Assembly: GCF_003664645.1 (NCBI RefSeq)
Contig: NZ_RCHC01000003.1
Coordinates: forward strand, 1-64,000
DNA length: 64,000 bases
Reading direction: 5' to 3'
Origin: Acinetobacter chengduensis
Lineage (GTDB): Bacteria > Pseudomonadota > Gammaproteobacteria > Pseudomonadales > Moraxellaceae
The notes under the pieces were generated by a model that did not search any database, was not told where the DNA came from, and worked only from the letters and a program-made list of their open reading frames with translations. Position numbers and translations under genes: made by a program. Of this stretch, positions 51,378-59,799 are shown piece by piece. Positions within the stretch are counted from its first letter, which is position 1; the number at the start of each line of letters is the position of its first letter.

Positions 51378-52385
51378 TTATTGGCCGCGTAAAATTTGCT
51401 GATAAAAATTCCACTCATCTTTGAGCATTTGTTGCAAACTCCGCACGGGTTTCCAGCCCAAAACTGCTTCTGCCTTGCTAATATCTGCACCTAAACGGTC
51501 TAATTCTTCATTCGGATAGTAACTCGATTCAACTGTCCGGATTGTCGTTTGTGTTACCTCTGCAATTTCATCTAATAATTTTTGTATAGAAATCAGCTCG
51601 CCCGCAATATTAAAGGCTTCACACGCCTGTTGCTGTTGGCTCAGCCACTCCAAACTTTTACCAATTGCATGGCAGGCATCTAAAACGTGTAAAAAGCTTC
51701 GCTCATTGGTTTGATCATCCGTATTTGCGTGTTTACGTAGCTCTATATAGTCGCGTTGCATGGCACCAGCTTGCATGGCTAAAGGCACAATATTTTTGGG
51801 TAATGGCATGACAAATTCACCCAAAACACCTTGCTCTAAGGCACCCGCAATATTAGACAAGCGTAAGATCGCGATCTTCCATTCACTGTCTGTACGAGCA
51901 GTATCTCGTATAATTTCTTCAACCATTTGTTGCGATTTAATATATGGATTTGGATAAGCGTACTGAAATTCCATATCCTCTTTTAAGTGCGCTGAGGATT
52001 TTCCATATACGGCTAAGCTCGATAAATGCACCAAGGTACGCACACCAGTACGTTGCATAGCACGCATTAAACTCATAATACAACTGACATTATCATTATA
52101 ATATTCTAAAGGTTTGAGCACAGATTCTTCGAGTGATTTAAACCCTGCAGCATGCACCACAGCACTCACAGAGTACTGCTCAAATACCTTATTTAAAGCA
52201 GGTGTATTACGGATATCAATTTTAACAAATGGCACATACATGCCAGAAATAAATTCCAAGCGCTCCAAAATTTGTAAATTTGCATTTGATAAATTATCAA
52301 CAATAATGACCTCTTGTCCTTGCGCTAAAAGACTTAAAGCAATATGTGAGCCTATAAAGCCTAAACCACCCGTGACTAAAATCAT
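51378..52385 (-). CDS. NAD-dependent epimerase, GalE-like
   Basis: The protein is 335 residues and follows the GalE plan: an N-terminal VTGGLGFIGSHIALSLL Rossmann motif, VDNLSNANL, VVHAAGFKSLEESVLKPLEYYNDNV, then LVHLSSLAVYGKS. The catalytic Tyr-x-x-x-Lys should fall in PYIKSQQMVEE, where Tyr148 is present but position 152 is Gln instead of Lys. A neighbouring Lys (150) may substitute. The C-terminal part has EELDRLGADISKAEAVLGWKP. Function as UDP-glucose 4-epimerase is therefore uncertain; another nucleotide-sugar epimerase or a degenerate enzyme is possible. Confidence 0.85.
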   Translation of the reverse strand: MILVTGGLGFIGSHIALSLLAQGQEVIIVDNLSNANLQILERLEFISGMYVPFVKIDIRNTPALNKVFEQYSVSAVVHAAGFKSLEESVLKPLEYYNDNVSCIMSLMRAMQRTGVRTLVHLSSLAVYGKSSAHLKEDMEFQYAYPNPYIKSQQMVEEIIRDTARTDSEWKIAILRLSNIAGALEQGVLGEFVMPLPKNIVPLAMQAGAMQRDYIELRKHANTDDQTNERSFLHVLDACHAIGKSLEWLSQQQQACEAFNIAGELISIQKLLDEIAEVTQTTIRTVESSYYPNEELDRLGADISKAEAVLGWKPVRSLQQMLKDEWNFYQQILRGQ

Positions 52386-52801
52386 TGTTTATAAACTCCA
52401 CTTATAAATCAGTAGGATATGTATTATTGGTGTTATTTTGGTGCTATCTCTAACTTATCCTTCAACTCTAAAAAACGAAGAAACTAGCTTAAGATTTCTC
52501 TTCAGCTGGCTAATCTTCAAGAAAATTATAGTTATATCTTAGCGTTTAAAAAAAAATCATTTGTTGCAGTTATGAATATCAACTGTATTTGCTTTATGAC
52601 AAAAAGACTGCCATTAAGTCGATCTCCACTCTGAGCAAAGCTAATTGATTCGTTGGTTATAATTTAAATTGAGGAAGGTACAACTACCTTGAAATACTAA
52701 ACTATGATTTAAGATCAAATACTTAATACATAAAAAAAACAAAATCGGATGAAAAGCAATTTATAGTAATCAATTCACTTTAAAATTAAAGTAGGCTTTA
52801 C
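52386..52801. other. Gap between GalE-like gene and lipocalin gene
   Basis: 415 nt, AT-rich. It must contain both promoters. I see no gene. Confidence 0.4.
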
Positions 52802-53362
52802 ATGAATTTAAAAAACCGAAAGCTCCTTTTAGTGACTGGAGCTGTTTTAATTTCTGGCTCTTTACTTTCAACAGCAAATGCCAATACGGCTGATGTTCAA
52901 GCTGTATCTCAAATTGATCTAAAACAGTATTTGGGTACTTGGCATGAAATTGCACGTAAACCCCTCTACTTTCAAAATAAATGTGATTACAACGTCACTG
53001 CAAAGTACTCACTTAATGATAATGGCAATGTAAAAGTTGACAATAGTTGTTATAGTTCAGATGGTAAGTTGAACCAGTCGATTGGCGAAGCTTATGTACA
53101 AAATGCTCCAGCCAACTCAAAACTCAAAGTCAGCTTTTTACCCAAAGCTATTCGTTGGTTACCTGTAGGCCGTGGTGATTACTGGGTTTTAAAAATTGAT
53201 GATAATTATCAAACCGCGTTGGTTGGCTCACCCAATAAAAAATATCTTTGGGTCCTCAGCAGAACTGCCAATCCAGACCAAGCAACGGTAAATGAATACC
53301 TTAATTATGCAAAATCTATAGGTTTTGACCTGTCTGATTTGATTAAAACAAAACATAAATAA
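52802..53362 (+). CDS. blc: Secreted bacterial lipocalin
   Basis: The protein is 186 residues. The signal peptide ends at ANA near residue 28 and there is no lipobox Cys, so unlike E. coli Blc it should be soluble in the periplasm rather than lipid-anchored. The lipocalin GTW motif is at 45-47 (LKQYLGTWHEIARKPLYFQNKCDYNVTAKY), followed by the GEAYVQNAPANSKLKVSFLP strand and WLPVGRGDYWVLKID. The final ALVGSPNKKYLWVLSR is the conserved lipocalin end. Lipocalins of this type bind fatty acids or lysophospholipids. It has its own terminator. Confidence 0.9.
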   Translation: MNLKNRKLLLVTGAVLISGSLLSTANANTADVQAVSQIDLKQYLGTWHEIARKPLYFQNKCDYNVTAKYSLNDNGNVKVDNSCYSSDGKLNQSIGEAYVQNAPANSKLKVSFLPKAIRWLPVGRGDYWVLKIDDNYQTALVGSPNKKYLWVLSRTANPDQATVNEYLNYAKSIGFDLSDLIKTKHK

Positions 53363-53368
53363 TATGCC

Positions 53369-53396
53369 AAAGCCCTCAAATGAGGGCTTTACTTTT
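53369..53396 (+). terminator. Intrinsic terminator of lipocalin gene
   Basis: AAAGCCCTCA (53369-53378) pairs with TGAGGGCTTT (53381-53390); T run after an ACT interruption. Confidence 0.85.
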
Positions 53397-53638
53397 TGCA
53401 AGTTGTAGCTGAACTATAGTCTTTTGATTCTTCTCATAAACTCAAATTGTAACAAGATAGAATGCTATACCGAGTATATTTAATACTTTTCATAAAGAAT
53501 CTTTAACTCAATAGCAGAAGTATAAATGAATACATAAAACGTCCTTCACAACTGATATGCTCTATTATTCTAATTTTGCATTATCTTCCCGCAATATTTA
53601 CACTATTGCCAATAATGATGAAAACTTCATAAATCATA

Positions 53639-53788
53639 ATGCCTTATATTATTGGAATTCTAATCTTAATCTTTATTGCATATCACTATAGACTGGATCA
53701 AGCATCAGGCATCGGTGAGTATTTTCTCTATATTGTCATTTTATCCATCGTGATTCTCATCAGAGTCGCGTGGCGTGTGCTGAACTAA
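53639..53788 (+). CDS. Possible 49-residue two-helix membrane protein
   Basis: An ORF of 49 codons encodes MPYIIGILILIFIAYHYRLD, then a short DQASGIGE loop, then a second helix YFLYIVILSIVILIRVAW and RVLN. The two strongly hydrophobic helices with a charged turn between them are unlike random AT-rich sequence. No clear Shine-Dalgarno is seen. It lies in an otherwise empty 560-nt gap and is below common length cut-offs. The family is unknown. Confidence 0.45.
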   Translation: MPYIIGILILIFIAYHYRLDQASGIGEYFLYIVILSIVILIRVAWRVLN

Positions 53789-53922
53789 AGCTGAGATTTC
53801 ATGTTTTAAAAGCTGTGTCATGAACAACTTAATGCGACATAGCTTTAAATTTTGTTTTATCGGTGATGCTTGGTCTAAGCTAAAACCACCAATAAATACT
53901 CTCACTATGCGATGCTCAGTAT

Positions 53923-54126
53923 TTATTTCGTTCTAAACCGTCTCATCTGCCATTCACGACGTAAGAGACCTAGAGCCTCTTTACGCTCTATAATCTGCTC
54001 TTCTGTATAAGGCAAATATTCAAGTAATACAGCCATATTAACTGTGCTGTTTTCAATTAAATAAATGTCTTGTTCCGTTGTCCAAGTCAATGCTGAAATC
54101 ATTTTCTTTCGGCAGGGTCTTTTCAT
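53923..54126 (-). CDS. Small SANT/Myb-like helical protein
   Basis: This 67-residue protein starts at ATG 54126; the frame extends 11 codons to a TTG. The core TWTTEQDIYLIENSTVNMAVLLEYLPYTEEQIIERKEALGLLRRE has the W-hydrophobic-L-hydrophobic spacing of a SANT/Myb-type helix bundle, with conserved W near the start. The ends are basic (MKRPCRKK, WQMRRFRTK), fitting nucleic-acid binding. Function is not known; the family assignment rests on pattern only. Confidence 0.6.
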   Translation of the reverse strand: MKRPCRKKMISALTWTTEQDIYLIENSTVNMAVLLEYLPYTEEQIIERKEALGLLRREWQMRRFRTK

Positions 54127-54221
54127 ACCCTCTATTTTAGCTGATTTAGAAACATACAAAAACAGCGATATTTAGCATAGAGGGTAAGTAAATCATTTCG
54201 ACATCATTCCAATTGTAAAGC

Positions 54222-54503
54222 TCAATGTATTTGCTTAACCACCCAGTCTACAAACTTATGCTTATCAAAAAATTCTGGTGCTGCATTAGCAACAATACAT
54301 TTTTCAATATTGTTAAATATACCCTGAAATTCTAGTGATCTATGTGCTTGAAAAGTTGCATCTACCCCTTCATGCAATGCTTTAAAAAACATTGAAAGCT
54401 GCATAAATCGGCTTTTTGCATCCAGTCCTTCAAACTCAGCCACAAAATTATATATTTGTTCTACAACTAGTTTTGGTGTTGAATTCATCATTGCTATTCT
54501 CAT
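54222..54503 (-). CDS. Small hypothetical helical protein
   Basis: The protein is 93 residues, all-helical by composition: VVEQIYNFVAEFEGLDAKSRFMQLSMFFKALHEG, then a central NNIEKCIVANAAPEFFDK and a closing DWVVKQIH. There is no signal or membrane helix. Start ATG 54503, or ATG 54488. I do not recognise the family. Confidence 0.55.
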   Translation of the reverse strand: MRIAMMNSTPKLVVEQIYNFVAEFEGLDAKSRFMQLSMFFKALHEGVDATFQAHRSLEFQGIFNNIEKCIVANAAPEFFDKHKFVDWVVKQIH

Positions 54504-55389
54504 CTTGTTTTATAAAAAACTACCATAAGATTATATTTATGCAACACATTATTATAACTAAATCATTATTTATTATAGATTTTTAACAATAATTAAGCTT
54601 TATTAAGCTAGTGTTTAGAGTATTTACTCATATTTTTAATGTTTAAGTAATGAGCTTTAAAATGAGCAATGCAACATTAATAATGTTCAACACCTTTTGA
54701 TCTAAAATCACGATTTAAAATCAATAGATCACATAAGCACACCGAATAAAGCGATTGAGATCACAGCAAATTCTTTTGATTAATCCAATCTAAAATGCAT
54801 CTTTATAGAATTATTCAAATTCTCTATGAAAAGAGTTTTCATGCCATCAAGTCATCGTAGATTGACAAGCGCATTCATTCCACTTAAAAAAATGCAAAAC
54901 ATTGGAAAGTAAAAAATGATTTCAGTAGATGCAAATGACTCACTTCGAACAGCTCAATGCTTAGACAGGACATACAGAAAAATGGTCAGGCAATACCCTG
55001 CAAACTTTGATCGAAATCAGAATGCATTGCACAATATTATGAGGTGATAAATACTGTTCAAGAAATTTAGTAGCTCATTGGGCGACTCATACACAGGTAG
55101 CTGTATTAAATAAATTTAATTTTCAATAACCTATTAAATTTTATTTTTTAATCCCTTAATAAAGAAAGCCGTAAATTCTGTCCAGTTTCAATAAAGTATA
55201 GTTACTTTATGCAATCAATTATTGTTCATTATCTAAGTTTAGATTCATATTTCATATAATGAAAAAAAACATCGCTTTAGGCAAATTTTCTAAAAAATTA
55301 AATTTGATAAATTCATATCATCTTAAATTTATTTTTAGTCATAATTTTAAATATGCGTCCATTTAAAATTATGCTAGTGCAGATTATTG
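54504..55389. other. Long gene-poor AT-rich region before the tus cluster
   Basis: About 890 nt without a convincing gene. A 43-codon ORF near 54917-55049 is the longest; it lacks a ribosome site and its composition is not typical. The region may hold an old gene remnant; I see no terminators with certainty. Confidence 0.4.
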
Positions 55390-55395
55390 TATAAT
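55390..55395 (+). promoter_or_regulatory. -10 box candidate for the tus operon
   Basis: TATAAT at 55390-55395, about 60 nt before the tusD start. No convincing -35 hexamer at the right spacing was found, so this is tentative. Confidence 0.35.
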
Positions 55396-55455
55396 GTCTT
55401 TTTCTTATGAAATCTAAATTCAGTTGCATTTGCAGCTCATTTTTGCAGTGAAAGT

Positions 55456-55824
55456 ATGAGTACCTTATTACTAATTACCTCCTCTCCAAATTCTATACAT
55501 GCATGGCATGCTTTAGGTCTGGCGCAAGCATTGCATCGTAAAAACGAAGCCTTTCGGGTTTTTTTCTATCAAGACGGTGTGACTGTTGCCAATATGTTGC
55601 AGTGGGTGCCAGATGACCAACGTAACTTGACTAAAGAATGGCAAAATCTCGAGATTCGTTTACCTGTGTGCGTGAGCGCAGCGCTGGCACGTGGCATCAC
55701 TGATGAAGAAAATGCCCAACGTCATAATATTCAGCATTACAATCTTGCTGAAGGCTTTGAGTTAGTGGGATTAGGTGAACTTGCGGATGCGGTTCAATCT
55801 TCAGAACGTCTCATTCAATTCTAA
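55456..55824 (+). CDS. tusD: Sulfur relay protein TusD
   Basis: TusD carries persulfide sulfur for 2-thiouridine formation at tRNA position 34, within the TusBCD hexamer. The 122-residue DsrE-fold protein has the conserved Cys at about residue 72 in RLPVCVSAALARGITDEE, the hallmark of TusD, and opens with the DsrE-type strand LLLITSSPNSIHAWHALGLAQALHRK. It is the first of four tus genes in order tusD-tusC-tusB-tusE. Confidence 0.93.
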   Translation: MSTLLLITSSPNSIHAWHALGLAQALHRKNEAFRVFFYQDGVTVANMLQWVPDDQRNLTKEWQNLEIRLPVCVSAALARGITDEENAQRHNIQHYNLAEGFELVGLGELADAVQSSERLIQF

Positions 55825-55868
55825 TGAATATTACTGACGTAATTTGCTGTATTTAAAGGGTTTACCGT

Positions 55869-56219
55869 GTGAAAAAAGTACTCGTTATATTAACTCAAGC
55901 TAACTTAAGTAGTTTGCAAGTGCATGAAAGCCTTTCTGCGACTATGGTTTTGGCTACTTTTGGCAGTGAAGTAAAAGTGCTTTTACAAGATGCTGCATTA
56001 AGTTTATTGGCTTCTGATATAGAATTTAACCAAATAAAACATGCATTTAAAGTTGCATCAAATATGGTGGATAGCTTCGAATTTTATGACTTAACCCCAG
56101 TTTTAGTTGAAAACAAAAACCAAAACTATCATTGGGTACAAGCAACAGAACAAGAGCTTGAGTTTGTTGAACTCAATGCAACGCTTATTCAGCAATTTGA
56201 CCATGTTTTGTATTGGTAA
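55869..56219 (+). CDS. tusC: Sulfur relay protein TusC
   Basis: TusC is the middle subunit of the TusBCD sulfur-transfer complex. The 116-residue protein starts at GTG 55869 with AAAGGG upstream. It opens VKKVLVILTQANLSSLQVHESL and later has LASDIEFNQIKHAFK and FEFYDL (compare FKLLGLYDI in TusC), matching the DsrF/TusC outline; there is no catalytic Cys, as usual. It lies between tusD and tusB; the gap to tusB is 11 nt. Confidence 0.85.
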   Translation: MKKVLVILTQANLSSLQVHESLSATMVLATFGSEVKVLLQDAALSLLASDIEFNQIKHAFKVASNMVDSFEFYDLTPVLVENKNQNYHWVQATEQELEFVELNATLIQQFDHVLYW

Positions 56220-56230
56220 GGAATGATACT

Positions 56231-56515
56231 ATGACGACTTCTACATTATTTTTAGTTCAGGCCAGCTACGCAAATACACTATCAGTATTAGAAAAATTGC
56301 AACAAATGGCAACGTCAACAGATCGTATCGTGCTGATGGGTGATGCAGTCATGCATGTAGCCCACCCGATGCTTGCAAATTTTTCATGTGCGATTTTAGC
56401 TACAGAACTAGCATTAATACCTGCTGATAGCACGTTGGAGCATATAGCCATATTGGACTATACGCAATTTGCAGATCTATGCCTTCAATACAACCGTGTT
56501 GTAACTTTAAAATAA
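56231..56515 (+). CDS. tusB: Sulfur relay protein TusB (DsrH-like)
   Basis: The protein is 94 residues from ATG 56231 (AAGGA 8 nt upstream; a 6-residue extension was rejected). It is the small DsrH-type subunit of TusBCD: STLFLVQASYANTLSVLEKL, then RIVLMGDAVMHVAHPM, an acidic-alcohol region ATELALIPADSTLEHIAI, and DYTQFADLCLQYNRVVTL near the C terminus. It lies 14 nt before tusE. Confidence 0.87.
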   Translation: MTTSTLFLVQASYANTLSVLEKLQQMATSTDRIVLMGDAVMHVAHPMLANFSCAILATELALIPADSTLEHIAILDYTQFADLCLQYNRVVTLK

Positions 56516-56528
56516 GTGATGATTTAAA

Positions 56529-56840
56529 ATGAATTTAGCCTTGGACCAAGACGGCCATTTAGTCGATTACACCATTTGGAATGAACAGGTTGCTCAAGAG
56601 CTGGCAAAATCTTTAGATTTAGAATTGACGGATTGGCACTTTGAAATTTTACAAGCTGTACGTCAGTTTTACCAACAATTTGGACACTCTCCTGCAACAC
56701 GTCCTCTAATTAAATTTCTCATGAAAACGGTTAGCCCAGATGTAAACAATGCAATATTGCAGGAAAAATTTAATACAGGTTTGGTTGCAAGACATCTGAG
56801 CCGCTTAGCAGGTGTGCCAAAGCCTGCTAATTGCCTTTAA
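56529..56840 (+). CDS. tusE: Sulfur relay protein TusE (DsrC-like)
   Basis: TusE takes sulfur from TusD and passes it to MnmA. The 103-residue protein has the DsrC-type features DQDGHLVDYTIWNEQVAQELAKSL, LTDWHFEILQAVRQFYQQFGHSPATRPLIKF and the C-terminal GVPKPANCL with the conserved penultimate Cys (102). It is the last of four genes; in E. coli tusE is elsewhere, but here the relay is one cluster. Confidence 0.93.
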   Translation: MNLALDQDGHLVDYTIWNEQVAQELAKSLDLELTDWHFEILQAVRQFYQQFGHSPATRPLIKFLMKTVSPDVNNAILQEKFNTGLVARHLSRLAGVPKPANCL

Positions 56841-56885
56841 TTTAATCAAATTACTAAAGCATATAAATTAAATGTGTGAAATCAA

Positions 56886-56909
56886 AAAAAGCGCCTAAGG
56901 GCGCTTTTC
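56886..56909. terminator. Bidirectional terminator between tusE and the HxlR gene
   Basis: AAAAGCGCC (56887-56895), TAAG loop, GGCGCTTTT (56900-56908). The stop of the convergent HxlR gene lies at the right edge. Confidence 0.8.
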
Positions 56910-57390
56910 ACACAGCCTGATTAAGCTGGTTCAGCTTTGTATAATAGGCTTCTGTAAAAATAGCTTTGACTTGCTTCGCATGTAAAACTTCGCCACATTC
57001 TGAACAAACCATTAAGGGTTTAAAGACCTGCCCGCAACGTTTATGCACATATTGAACTGGCGAACCCAGCCCTTCGTCCATCCATTTATCTGCCCAAGTA
57101 TTCATGGCCATTAAGAGTGGGTACAGTTCTAAGCCTTTTTCGGTAAGTCGATATTCAAAGCGCTCCTGCCGATCCATATACGGCGTTTTCACTAAAATTT
57201 GATGCTCGACCAAACGCTTTAGACGATCAGACAATACATGCCGAGTTAAGCCTAGGTTTTCTTGAAAATCATCAAAACGGTGCATGCCTAAAAATGAATT
57301 GCGAATAATGAGTAAAGTCCAGCGATCACCCACGACTGATAATGCCCGAGCGATGGAACATGGTTGATTACCAATTTCTTCCCATTTCAT
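56908..57390 (-). CDS. HxlR-family winged-helix regulator
   Basis: The protein is 160 residues. The N-terminal CSIARALSVVGDRWTLLIIRNSFLGMHRFDDFQENLGLTRHVLSDRLKRLVEHQIL (abbreviated) is the classical HxlR winged helix. An additional C-terminal zinc-ribbon-like segment has CGQVF, CSECGEV (four Cys at about 116, 126, 129 and nearby), less usual for this family. HxlR regulators often sense electrophiles or formaldehyde. Two GTAT-NN-ATAC palindromes lie 36 nt upstream of its start and may be its operators. Confidence 0.87.
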   Translation of the reverse strand: MKWEEIGNQPCSIARALSVVGDRWTLLIIRNSFLGMHRFDDFQENLGLTRHVLSDRLKRLVEHQILVKTPYMDRQERFEYRLTEKGLELYPLLMAMNTWADKWMDEGLGSPVQYVHKRCGQVFKPLMVCSECGEVLHAKQVKAIFTEAYYTKLNQLNQAV

Positions 57391-57425
57391 GAATTTGAAC
57401 CTTTAGCAACTTAAGTCTTACACGC

Positions 57426-57451
57426 GTATGCATACTTTTGGTATTCATACC
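57426..57451. promoter_or_regulatory. Twin GTAT-NN-ATAC palindromes (HxlR operator candidate)
   Basis: GTATGCATAC (57426-57435) is self-complementary. GGTATTCATACC (57440-57451) carries the same GTAT-NN-ATAC core. Centres are 15 bp apart. The HxlR gene starts at 57390 and runs away from them. Confidence 0.65.
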
Positions 57452-57736
57452 GCTCTTTTATAGCATGATTGTGCGTGGCAATACATCTGGTCGTGATGAA
57501 TATCCATATTCATAGCTAACGATATACATGTGTATTTTTAGGACAAACAATCCAACGCTAACGATCGAAACAATGTTTAGATAATCATTTTAAAACAAAA
57601 ACATGTAAAGCATTATGTATTATTTTTATTCATTTTTTGATTAATAATTATTTTATATACATCTGTACTTTTTTAAATATTATGTTATTTTTCCATCAAT
57701 TTTTTTCTACTTTGTCATCTCTTTGACCTGCCTGCT
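57452..57736. other. Gap between HxlR gene and FadL-type gene
   Basis: AT-rich sequence with no gene seen; contains the FadL promoter region. The operator candidates lie at its left edge. Confidence 0.4.
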
Positions 57737-58960
57737 ATGAAACTTACGACGCTTCAATCTGCCATTTTACTTAGTGCATGTACTAGTCCTATGGCTTTTG
57801 CTGGTGGCTTAGACCGCTCTGGTCAATCTATTTCTGCCTTTTTACAGCCTGGTAATTACTTTGAAGCAGGCATTTCTGTGCTTGACCCTTCTGTTTCAGG
57901 TCAAGACAAAAATGGCAATACGGCCAACAATATGGCCGGAGATTACTATTTCCCCAGCACGGCGTTAAAAGTTCAAGCGACAGACCATATTTCATTAGGT
58001 TTACTATATGACCAACCTTATGGTGCAGATGCAGAATATTCAGGGGAAAATGCGTTTGTCTCTGGCGCCAATATTGCGCCTTTAGGCATTTCTGGCGGTA
58101 CAGAAGTTACAGTTAAAACGCAAAGCTTGTCATTGCTTATGGGCTACCAACCCAATGAAAATTGGAACCTCTATGCAGGCCCTGTTTACCAATCTGTCAA
58201 TGGTGATGTGAAATTACGTGGCGCATTATTCTCTGTTTTAGATGGTTATAACCTCGAAACGGGTAATGACTATTCATGGGGCTGGTTAGCAGGCGTTGCT
58301 TATCAAATTCCTGAAATTGCTTTAAAAGCATCTTTAACATATCGTTCTGAAGTCGAACATAAAATTGATGCGAAAGAACAAATTGATTATGCACGCATTG
58401 CATTAAAACCGTATGTGACAGCAGGTCAACTCAATTTAAGCACCAACCCTGTTGATACATTTACCTTTTCTACACCGCAATCTGTGAACTTAGACCTACA
58501 GACTGGCATTATGGCCAATACCATTGCCTTTGCGAATATTCGCTGGGTAAACTGGTCTAACTTTGTTGTACGTCCTTTTAAATTGGGTCAAGTGAGCCAA
58601 GCAACTGGCCCATTGGTTGGCAAACCAAATGGTTACAACCTCATTGATTATAAAGATGATCAAATTTCTGTAAATGCAGGTGTTGGCCGTAAGTTTAACG
58701 ATAAATGGGCTGCAAACCTTTCTGTAGGTTGGGACTCTGGCGCAGGTAATCCTGTTACTACACTTGGCCCAACAGAAGGTTACTGGTCTGTAGGTACAGG
58801 CGTACGTTATAGCCCCGCAAAAAATTACTTTATTGGCGCAGGTATTAAATACTTCTGGTTAGGTGATGCCGATGCCGTAACAGGTGCACATACTGAAGCT
58901 GGCCGTTTTAGTAATAACCATGCTGTAGGTTATGGTCTAAATATTGGCTATAGTTTCTAA
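57737..58960 (+). CDS. FadL-type outer membrane channel
   Basis: The protein is 407 residues with a signal peptide cleaving after MAFA. The next segment, GGLDRSGQSISAFLQPGNYFEAGISVLDPSVSG, is the FadL-type hatch start. The remaining beta strands close with NNHAVGYGLNIGYSF and terminal Phe. FadL proteins form 14-strand barrels that take up long-chain fatty acids or hydrophobic aromatics. Length and opening fit the Acinetobacter/Pseudomonas FadL group. The upstream HxlR regulator is divergent; co-regulation is possible. Confidence 0.92.
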   Translation: MKLTTLQSAILLSACTSPMAFAGGLDRSGQSISAFLQPGNYFEAGISVLDPSVSGQDKNGNTANNMAGDYYFPSTALKVQATDHISLGLLYDQPYGADAEYSGENAFVSGANIAPLGISGGTEVTVKTQSLSLLMGYQPNENWNLYAGPVYQSVNGDVKLRGALFSVLDGYNLETGNDYSWGWLAGVAYQIPEIALKASLTYRSEVEHKIDAKEQIDYARIALKPYVTAGQLNLSTNPVDTFTFSTPQSVNLDLQTGIMANTIAFANIRWVNWSNFVVRPFKLGQVSQATGPLVGKPNGYNLIDYKDDQISVNAGVGRKFNDKWAANLSVGWDSGAGNPVTTLGPTEGYWSVGTGVRYSPAKNYFIGAGIKYFWLGDADAVTGAHTEAGRFSNNHAVGYGLNIGYSF

Positions 58961-58975
58961 GTTTAGATCAAAAAC

Positions 58976-59007
58976 AAAAAAGCCTCTGTTCATCAGAGGC
59001 TTTTTAA
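58976..59007. terminator. Bidirectional terminator between FadL and cobS
   Basis: AAAAAGCCTCTG (58977-58988), 5-nt loop, CAGAGGCTTTTT (58994-59005), T run on the plus strand and A run on its left. Confidence 0.88.
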
Positions 59008-59052
59008 TTGTATTCATAAGGAATATGCCCGACTCAGCTTTAAGCTTTATCC

Positions 59053-59799
59053 TTATGCCAATATAAAATAACTTCCCAGCACAAAAGCCAAAAGGCTCAC
59101 ACATTCACAAATTTCAATACTTGCACCTACCGTATCCCCCGTAATACCGCCAATACGTTGCTTAAATTTACGGCGCAAATACAACAAACCTAAAATAGTC
59201 GCTAAGCTTGCAATACATCCTAAAACTGAAGAATATAAAGACGAAATCACCACAAACAGCATTATGGCCAACGCTATTTTTTTAGGAATATACGATGCCA
59301 TTGAACTGCCTAGTCCTTTCTCACGTACATAATCTGTAGTTAAAAACAAAAACATCGGTGCTAAACGACCTAGAACTGGAAATAACACTAAAGCGCTATA
59401 TAGTTGCTTTTGGATTAATAAGTACAACGCAGACCATTTTAATAAACAGATGATGATGAGGCTCAGCACACCAATCGGCCCACAAGCAGGATCTTTCATA
59501 ATTTTAAGTGTGCGCTCAGCATCACCAAAACCACCCACCCATGCATCAGCAGTATCAGCGAGACCATCTAAATGTAGGCCACCTGTTAGCCATATCCACA
59601 GCACTAAAATGATACTGGCCGACAATATCGCAGGAACCGCCTGTAGCAACATCGCTATACCACAGAGTATCGCGCCAATAATTAAACCAACAAGTGGATA
59701 AAACAGCACAGACTGTCCATTTTGTTGCTTGCTCGGCATAGCTTTGAGCTGTACTGGAAATGTAGTAAGAAATTGAAGCGCTATCCAAAATGGCATCAT
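59053..59799 (-). CDS. cobS: Adenosylcobinamide-GDP ribazoletransferase CobS
   Basis: CobS joins adenosylcobinamide-GDP and alpha-ribazole(-phosphate) to make cobalamin, in the inner membrane. The protein is 248 residues from ATG 59799, whose ATGA overlaps the cobC stop; an extension to 59853 was rejected. It has seven hydrophobic helices and the typical opening IALQFLTTFPVQLK, then FYPLVGLIIGAIL, WLTGGLHLDGLADTADAW and MKDPACGPIGVLSLIIICLLKW. The GLHLDGLADTADA is the magnesium site. Last gene of the cob operon. Confidence 0.95.
   Translation of the reverse strand: MMPFWIALQFLTTFPVQLKAMPSKQQNGQSVLFYPLVGLIIGAILCGIAMLLQAVPAILSASIILVLWIWLTGGLHLDGLADTADAWVGGFGDAERTLKIMKDPACGPIGVLSLIIICLLKWSALYLLIQKQLYSALVLFPVLGRLAPMFLFLTTDYVREKGLGSSMASYIPKKIALAIMLFVVISSLYSSVLGCIASLATILGLLYLRRKFKQRIGGITGDTVGASIEICECVSLLAFVLGSYFILA

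Noticed and set aside
54917-55049. 43-codon plus-strand ORF in the gap before tusD
   Set aside because: No ribosome site and no recognisable motif; adjacent frames are equally open in short stretches. It may be a remnant, but I cannot support it as a gene.
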